Source of the DNA: Phenylobacterium montanum
Lineage (GTDB): Bacteria; Pseudomonadota; Alphaproteobacteria; Caulobacterales; Caulobacteraceae
DNA: 64,000 bases
Direction of reading: 5' to 3'
Assembly: GCF_018135625.1 (NCBI RefSeq)
Contig: NZ_CP073078.1
Span: 2,264,501 to 2,328,500 of the forward strand
In this document: positions 59,143-64,000 of the stretch, piece by piece
Layout of the letters: every line of letters starts with the position of its first letter
Numbering within the stretch: the first letter of the stretch is position 1
Translations under genes and position numbers: made by a program
The notes under the pieces: generated by a model
Database searches by the model: none
Seen by the model: only the letters and a program-made list of their open reading frames with translations
What the model was told of the DNA's origin: nothing

Positions 59143-60081
59143 ATGGAGAGCAAGCCCGTTCTGCTCCAGCTTTGCCCGTTCGCGGCGGACTTGGAGCAGC
59201 GCCTGACCCGCCGCTTCGAGGTTCACCGCTGGTTCGAGGAGACCGACCCCGCCGGTTGGTTGGCCCGTTATGGATCGACCGTTCGCGCCGTGGCGACCGG
59301 GGGGCATATGGGGATCAGCAACGATCTCATGGCTGCGCTTCCGGCGCTCGGCATTGTCGCAATCAACGGTGTCGGATTCGACAAGGTCGATCTGGATACG
59401 GCGCGTGCGCGTGGCGTCAGGGTGACGACGACACCTGATGTGCTGACGGACGACGTCGCCGATCTCGCGGTCGGTCTGATCATCGCCCAATTCCGGGCGA
59501 TACCGGCGGGGGACGCGCATGTGCGCCAAGGCGCCTGGCCCGCCGGGGACCGGCCGCTCGGGCGGAAAGTGACCGGCGCTCGGTTCGGCATCTTCGGATT
59601 GGGCCGGATCGGGCTTGCGATCGCTCGCCGCCTCGCCCCGTTCGGAGCGATCGCGTATATGGATCAGGTCGAGAAGCCGGAACCCTACCGGTTCGTGCCG
59701 AGCTTGGTCGACCTCGCACGTGAGAGCGATGTGCTGATCCTGGCGAGCGCAGCCAATGCGAGCACCTTCAATATTGTCGATGCGGAGGTAATTGAAGCTC
59801 TCGGTCCCGATGGTGTCCTGGTGAACGTCGCTCGCGGGTCGCTGGTAGACGAAGAGGCGCTGATCGCAGCGCTCACGAACGGAACGATCGCAGGCGCGGC
59901 GCTCGACGTGTTTGCTCGAGAGCCGGACGTCCCCGAAAGGCTTCGTGGTTGTGACCGAGTCGTTATGACACCCCACATTGCGAGCGGCACGCGCGAGACA
60001 CGCCGGAACATGGCGAACATCGTCGTGGGGAACGTCGAAGCCTTTCTCGACGGTGGGCAGCTCACCGGCGCATTGGTCTGA
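59143..60081 (+). CDS. D-2-hydroxyacid dehydrogenase (2-ketogluconate/hydroxypyruvate reductase type)
   Basis: 312 residues. NAD(P) motif GLGRIG at 152-157; catalytic Arg231 (NVARGSLVDEEAL), Glu260 (DVFAREPDVP) and His278 (TPHIASGT). TTPDVLTDDVADLAVGLI is the pattern of the glyoxylate/hydroxypyruvate and 2-keto-D-gluconate reductase group. It follows the SDR gene by four bases. The reaction would reduce a 2-keto aldonate to the aldonate, feeding gluconokinase. Confidence 0.88.
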   Translation: MESKPVLLQLCPFAADLEQRLTRRFEVHRWFEETDPAGWLARYGSTVRAVATGGHMGISNDLMAALPALGIVAINGVGFDKVDLDTARARGVRVTTTPDVLTDDVADLAVGLIIAQFRAIPAGDAHVRQGAWPAGDRPLGRKVTGARFGIFGLGRIGLAIARRLAPFGAIAYMDQVEKPEPYRFVPSLVDLARESDVLILASAANASTFNIVDAEVIEALGPDGVLVNVARGSLVDEEALIAALTNGTIAGAALDVFAREPDVPERLRGCDRVVMTPHIASGTRETRRNMANIVVGNVEAFLDGGQLTGALV

Positions 60082-60093
60082 TCTCCTACGGCC

Positions 60094-60837
60094 ATGTCGG
60101 GAGTCGCAATCATTACTGGGGCGGGCAGCGGCATCGGCCGTTCGGTCGCACATTCACTTGCGGCGAGAGACTATCGGCTGGTGCTGGCCGGGCGACGTAG
60201 GCAGGCGCTCGATGAGACGGCTGGTTTTCTGCAGGGGGTGGAAACGCTCACCATACCAACCGATGTCACTGATGTTGCGTCGGTCGACGCGCTGCTCGAG
60301 GCCACGATCGCACGCTTTGCTCGCGTCGATCTATTGTTCAACAATGCCGGCGTCGGTGCGCCGGCGGCTCCGCCGGACCAAATCGATCCCGATCAATGGC
60401 GTCATGTCATCGACGTCAACCTGACCGGAGCCTTCCTTTGCACGCGAGCCGCCTTTCGCGTGATGAAGGAACAGAGTCCCCAAGGGGGCCGCATCATCAA
60501 TAATGGATCGGTCTCCGCACACAGCCCCCGTCCCGGGTCGGCGGCCTATACCGCAAGCAAGCACGCAATCACGGGACTGACCAAAGCGACGTCCTTGGAT
60601 GGACGATGCTTCAACATCGCCTGCGGGCAGATCGACATCGGTAACGCGGCGACGGATATGGCCGACCGGATGTCGCGAGGCGTTGAGCAGGCGGATGGCA
60701 GTATTCGCACGGAGCCGGTTACGGATGTAGCGCACATCGGTGAAGGCGTTGCTTACATGGCCTCTCTACCGCTGGATGCAAATGTTCAGTTCATGACGCT
60801 GATGGCCACGACAATGCCGTATATCGGGCGTGGATAA
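60094..60837 (+). CDS. SDR-family oxidoreductase
   Basis: 247 residues. [10 protein letters not shown] near 8-17, GRRRQALD after beta-2 (Arg-rich, NADPH), [36 protein letters not shown] with Ser/Tyr/Lys. The C-terminal half is shorter than usual and has [15 protein letters not shown], as in a group of SDRs found with sugar and polyol genes. It lies 12 bp after the 2-hydroxyacid dehydrogenase and 4 bp before the glycosidase. Substrate unknown. Confidence 0.83.
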   Translation: MSGVAIITGAGSGIGRSVAHSLAARDYRLVLAGRRRQALDETAGFLQGVETLTIPTDVTDVASVDALLEATIARFARVDLLFNNAGVGAPAAPPDQIDPDQWRHVIDVNLTGAFLCTRAAFRVMKEQSPQGGRIINNGSVSAHSPRPGSAAYTASKHAITGLTKATSLDGRCFNIACGQIDIGNAATDMADRMSRGVEQADGSIRTEPVTDVAHIGEGVAYMASLPLDANVQFMTLMATTMPYIGRG

Positions 60838-60841
60838 ATTG

Positions 60842-63103
60842 ATGCCAGAGGAGCCTCGTGCAGCGCCCGGGTCCCGCCTGAGCCGCAGGGAGATGCTGGT
60901 CTCGGCGAGCGGCGCCGTTCTCGCCGCCTGCTCAGCCGGCCCCGCGCTAGCCGCCGACAGCATAGGATCCGAGCGAGACATCGACCGTCGTGCGGCGGCG
61001 ATCGTCGCCAAGATGACGCAGGATGAGCGTTTTCAGCTTCTGAGCGGCGGAGTGGGCTTCGCCAACCCGCTCGTGCACATTGCCAAGCCAGAGGGTTCGC
61101 TCGGAACATCTGGCTTCATTCGGGGGATACCGCGTCTCGGCATCCCGAGCCTGCACGAGACCGATGGCACGCTGGGCGTTGCGAACCGCGGCAACAAGCG
61201 ACCCGGCGACGTCGCGACCCAATTGCCCTCAGGACTGGCGATCGGAGCGACCTTCGATCCGGAACTCGCTCGCGCGGCCGGCATGGTGCTCGGCGCCGAG
61301 GCCCGCGCCAAGGGCTTCAACGTCGTTCTTGGCGGCATGGCTCAGTTGATCCGCGAACCGCGTGGTGGTCGCAACTTCGAGAGCCCTGGCGAGGATCCGT
61401 TGCTCGTCGGCCGAATCAGCGGCGCCATGATCGCAGGCACGCAATCCCAACGGGTTGCCGCCACCACCAAGCATCTCGCCGTGAACGTGCAAGAGACCGG
61501 CCGCAGCGTTCAGAATGCGGTCATCGATCCCGATGCGCTACGCGAATCCGACATGCTCGCGTTCGGGATTGCAATCGAGGAAGGTCGGCCTGCTGCGATC
61601 ATGGCGGCCTATAATCGCATCAACGGGCAATGGAGCACCGAGAGCAGCCTCCTCGCTGACGTCGTGAAAGGCGAGTGGGGCTATCGTGGGTGGATCATGT
61701 CGGACTGGGGGGCAACCCACAGTGCGGCGCCATCAGCGCTGGCCGGGCTCGATCAGGAGTCCGGGCACGAGTTCGACGAGCAGCAATGGTTCGGCAAGCC
61801 CCTGCGCGAGGCCGTTGCAGCGGGCGTGGCGCCGCAGGCCCGTATTGATGACATGAACCACCGCATCATCCGGAGCCTCATCGCGACCGGCGTCTACGAT
61901 GATCCTCCGCGCCCCGGTGGATCGATCGACTGGGAGGCGCACGCAGCCATCACCGAGCGGATCGAGCAGGCGGGCATTGTCCTGCTGAAGAACGAGGGAG
62001 GTTGCCTCCCCCTCCCCCGCATTGGAACGGTGCTGCTCGTCGGCGGACATGCCGACAAAGGCGTCCTCTCGGGCGGTGGTTCAGCGCAGGTGGCCCCCAA
62101 AGGCGGGATCGCCTACCGTGAGAAGGTGGGTACAGGTCTCGTCGCCGACGCGAGCGAGATGATCTATACACCGTCGGTACCGCTTGAGGCCTTCACGGCT
62201 GAAATGCCGGGACTTCGCTTCGCTTTCGACGACGGAAGCGACATCGCCCGTGTCACCACGGCCGCGCAGGCGGCTGATTTCGCGATCGTCTTTGCGGTCA
62301 AGCCATCTGCCGAAGCCCTCGACAGTCCTGACCTTGATCTTCCCTTTGGCCAGAACGACCTCATCGCCGCGGTCGCGGCGGCGAACCGTCGCACGACGGT
62401 GGTGTTGGAGACAGGCAACGCGGTGCTCATGCCGTGGCTTGATCAGGTCCGCTCCGTCGTCGCCGCGTGGTTCCCGGGTCAGCGAGGGGCGCAAGCGCTG
62501 GCCGCGATCGTATCCGGCCGGGTTTCGCCGTCTGGGCGAACGCCGATCAGCTGGCCGGCCTCGCTCGGCGAATTGCCGCGGCCCGTGCTACCGGGTTGGA
62601 GTCCGGACGTCGGGGTCGATCTCGCGGTCGGAAAGCGGCCCCAACCGTTCGATATCCACTATACTGAAGGATCGGACGTCGGATACCGATGGTACGAAAG
62701 AAGTAATCGCAAACCACTTTTCCCGTTCGGGCATGGGCTTACTTATTCGAAGTTCCGTTACTCGGACCTGGCCGTTGAGACAGACCGCGGCCGACTTCAG
62801 GTCAGCGTGACAATAGAGAATCGTGGCCGACGGTCGGCAACGGAGGTTCCACAGGTCTACGCGGCCGCCCCAGGTCGCACGCATCGGCTGGTGGGCTGGG
62901 AGCGCGTCACGCTCGCCCCAGGCCAAAAGCGAAAGGCTCGGATCAAGGCTGACGGCCGCGTCCTCGCTTCGCGGTTCAAAGGTAAATGGCAGCTAATCCC
63001 AGGCGACTATGGAATATTTGTGGGGCCGTCCGCAGGTATGCCTCTGTTGGCGAGCGTGCTCAAAGCTCACGATGCTGCCAAGCTGGCCTTGCTTCAACGG
63101 TAG
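60842..63103 (+). CDS. Glycoside hydrolase family 3 beta-glucosidase, exported
   Basis: 753 residues from ATG 60842 (GTG 60830 is an alternative). The N-terminus has SRREMLV, a twin-Arg-like start, and the lipobox-like LAAC, so Tat export and possible lipidation. GH3 motifs: KHLAVNVQETGR with Lys210-His211, nucleophile Asp288 in GWIMSDWGATHS, the alpha/beta sandwich around VLLKNEGGCLPL and a fibronectin-like C-terminal domain (VTIENRGRRSATEV). It would release glucose or another sugar from beta-glycosides, perhaps of plant phenolics. Last gene of the plus-strand operon; an IS66 remnant follows directly. Confidence 0.9.
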   Translation: MPEEPRAAPGSRLSRREMLVSASGAVLAACSAGPALAADSIGSERDIDRRAAAIVAKMTQDERFQLLSGGVGFANPLVHIAKPEGSLGTSGFIRGIPRLGIPSLHETDGTLGVANRGNKRPGDVATQLPSGLAIGATFDPELARAAGMVLGAEARAKGFNVVLGGMAQLIREPRGGRNFESPGEDPLLVGRISGAMIAGTQSQRVAATTKHLAVNVQETGRSVQNAVIDPDALRESDMLAFGIAIEEGRPAAIMAAYNRINGQWSTESSLLADVVKGEWGYRGWIMSDWGATHSAAPSALAGLDQESGHEFDEQQWFGKPLREAVAAGVAPQARIDDMNHRIIRSLIATGVYDDPPRPGGSIDWEAHAAITERIEQAGIVLLKNEGGCLPLPRIGTVLLVGGHADKGVLSGGGSAQVAPKGGIAYREKVGTGLVADASEMIYTPSVPLEAFTAEMPGLRFAFDDGSDIARVTTAAQAADFAIVFAVKPSAEALDSPDLDLPFGQNDLIAAVAAANRRTTVVLETGNAVLMPWLDQVRSVVAAWFPGQRGAQALAAIVSGRVSPSGRTPISWPASLGELPRPVLPGWSPDVGVDLAVGKRPQPFDIHYTEGSDVGYRWYERSNRKPLFPFGHGLTYSKFRYSDLAVETDRGRLQVSVTIENRGRRSATEVPQVYAAAPGRTHRLVGWERVTLAPGQKRKARIKADGRVLASRFKGKWQLIPGDYGIFVGPSAGMPLLASVLKAHDAAKLALLQR

Positions 63104-63104
63104 T

Positions 63105-63224
63105 CCCCAGAGCCGCATCGAGGAGCTCTTGCCCTGGGCTTACGCGCCCAAGGCCGCCGCCGACGCGGGCCCGACCTAAACCTCGCCAACACCAGCCGCT
63201 CCGTGTGCTTGCGGCGCCGCTTAC
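63105..63224 (+). mobile_element. IS66-type element, right-end remnant
   Basis: Directly after the GH3 stop a frame reads SPQSRIEELLPWAYAPKAAA and ends with TAA at 63177-63179. This is the typical C-terminus of the IS66 TnpC transposase (SRIEELLPWAY). It is followed by about 45 bp ending GCGGCGCCGCTTAC at 63224, the reverse complement of the GTAAGCGGCGCC-type inverted repeat with which IS66 elements begin. No other part of the element is present. The insertion lies between the glycosidase and the TonB receptor. Confidence 0.72.
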
Positions 63225-63335
63225 GGCGAGGCCACGCGACCTGGCTAGCAAGCTGATTTCGCTCGTCTGAATTGGACAATGTGGTGCGCACTCATCCGCT
63301 CCAGGTTGACACCACCGGCATATTGGGTTTTATCG

Positions 63336-63351
63336 ATGTGCACGTGCACAT
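63336..63351. promoter_or_regulatory. LacI-type operator, copy 3 (perfect palindrome)
   Basis: ATGTGCACGTGCACAT, a perfect 16-bp palindrome with CG centre, 42 bp before the TonB receptor start. It matches copy 2 at 15 of 16 positions and copy 1 at 13 of 16. Confidence 0.78.
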
Positions 63352-63393
63352 TTTTGGTCGCAGCGTCGCAAACGGCGCGCACGGGGAGGAATC

Positions 63394-64000
63394 ATGGAAT
63401 TGAATTCGCAAGCGCGGGGGCTGACGCGAGCCGCCCTCTGGGGTCAGACTAGCATTGTCGCTTTGGCGATGGCCACTTGCGCTGGCTATGCGACTGGCGC
63501 GAACGCGCAGGCCGCCCCAAAAAGCGAAGCAACTCAGCTTGGCGAAATCGTGGTGACGGCCCAGCGCCGCTCGGAGTCGATCCTAAAAACGCCCGTTTCT
63601 ATTACTGCGGTTACGGGAGAGGCTTTGCGCGCATCCGGCGCGAATACGGCGAGCCAGCTTGGCGATTTGGTTCCCAATCTTCAGATCACCAAGAGCGTCA
63701 GCCTGCAGATCTCCATACGTGGGGTCTCGAACGAGAACTCACTGCAATCGGGCGATCCGTCGGCCGCGTTCAACGTGGATGGCGTGTACATCGCACGGCC
63801 CCAGGCGCAGGGGGCCAAGTTCTTCGATCTTGAGCGCATCGAAGTCCTCCGCGGGCCTCAGGGAACGCTCTATGGACGGAACGCAACCGGCGGCGCGATC
63901 AATCTGATTCCCAATAAGCCTGTCGATCACCTCGAAGCTTCTGCGTCGGCGGAGATTGGTAATTTCAACACGTTTCGGACAACGGCCGTCATCAATGCCC
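63394..64000 (+). CDS. TonB-dependent outer-membrane receptor, N-terminal part
   Basis: Open to the right edge; 202 codons visible. ATG 63394 has GGGGAGGA a few bases upstream. A signal peptide ends at ANAQA near residue 37. The TonB-box region QLGEIVVTAQRRSES is followed by a plug domain: TPVSITAVTGEALRASGA, LVPNLQITKS, ISIRGVSN, FNVDGVYIARP, IEVLRGPQGTLYGRNATGG. Its operator at 63336 puts it in the sugar regulon, so the ligand is probably a glycoside or oligosaccharide handled by the GH3 enzyme. Confidence 0.92.
   Translation, partial: MELNSQARGLTRAALWGQTSIVALAMATCAGYATGANAQAAPKSEATQLGEIVVTAQRRSESILKTPVSITAVTGEALRASGANTASQLGDLVPNLQITKSVSLQISIRGVSNENSLQSGDPSAAFNVDGVYIARPQAQGAKFFDLERIEVLRGPQGTLYGRNATGGAINLIPNKPVDHLEASASAEIGNFNTFRTTAVINA

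Noticed and set aside
1-64000. tRNA, rRNA, CRISPR arrays, prophage or plasmid origin
   Set aside because: No cloverleaf with a recognisable T-arm, no rRNA stretches, no regularly spaced direct repeats and no phage structural or replication genes were seen.

Overview
The window is GC-rich (roughly two thirds G+C) bacterial DNA, most like an alphaproteobacterium of the Caulobacterales or Sphingomonadales type. The support is TonB-dependent receptors with the early EIIVTAERR/EIVVTAQRR motif, many SDR, NTF2-fold and flavin oxidoreductase genes, frequent ATGA-coupled operons, and dispersed palindromes of the AGAGCGCTTT type. I see no rRNA, tRNA or CRISPR array. Genus is not determinable by eye.

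Region 1 (1-29.4 kb) is an accessory catabolic island for small lipophilic, probably aromatic or (apo)carotenoid-like compounds. It holds two RPE65/carotenoid-cleavage-type dioxygenases (6398, 18357), two acyl-CoA-dehydrogenase-fold proteins that may be flavin monooxygenases, a luciferase-like monooxygenase, three SDRs, an HSL-type esterase, an aldehyde dehydrogenase, two small SnoaL-like proteins, two DUF8021-like proteins, a TonB receptor and two OFA-type MFS carriers. Control appears to lie with four paralogous regulators that each carry two FadR-like winged helices in one chain. Scars are common: an MFS 3' remnant (14879-15010), a VOC gene cut by a truncated IS91-type recombinase (about 16563), and a frameshifted receiver gene (24312-24736).

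Region 2 (29.5-38.8 kb) looks like a phenolic-ring module: an acetoacetate-decarboxylase-like enzyme with an MFS carrier, a TetR regulator, a molybdopterin/Fe-S pair resembling pyrogallol-phloroglucinol transhydroxylase (with an extra N-terminal SCP2-like domain), a two-domain extradiol dioxygenase and a fumarylacetoacetate-hydrolase-family enzyme. The two divergent promoters share a tandem operator (31849-31880 and 37802-37833), which ties the module to the TetR protein.

Region 3 (39.2-47.5 kb) is an OmpR-type two-component system divergent from a NodT-MFP-RND efflux operon. A 147-bp copy of part of the FAH gene (47489-47635) sits at its far end, so the block lies between direct repeats. A tannase/feruloyl-esterase gene (47685-49277) follows.

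Region 4 (49.3-64 kb) is a sugar-acid/glucoside locus: a minus-strand, tightly overlapping operon (cytochrome b561, L-idonate-type dehydrogenase, small barrel protein, SMP-30 lactonase, LacI regulator, 6PGDH/HIBADH-type dehydrogenase, gluconokinase, NTF2-like) and a plus-strand set (MFS, TonB receptor remnant, SMP-30 lactonase, SDR, D-2-hydroxyacid dehydrogenase, SDR, GH3 beta-glucosidase, TonB receptor). Three near-identical 16-bp LacI-type palindromes (55745, 57151, 63336) lie in front of its transcription units, so the LacI protein at 51439-52506 probably controls all of them.
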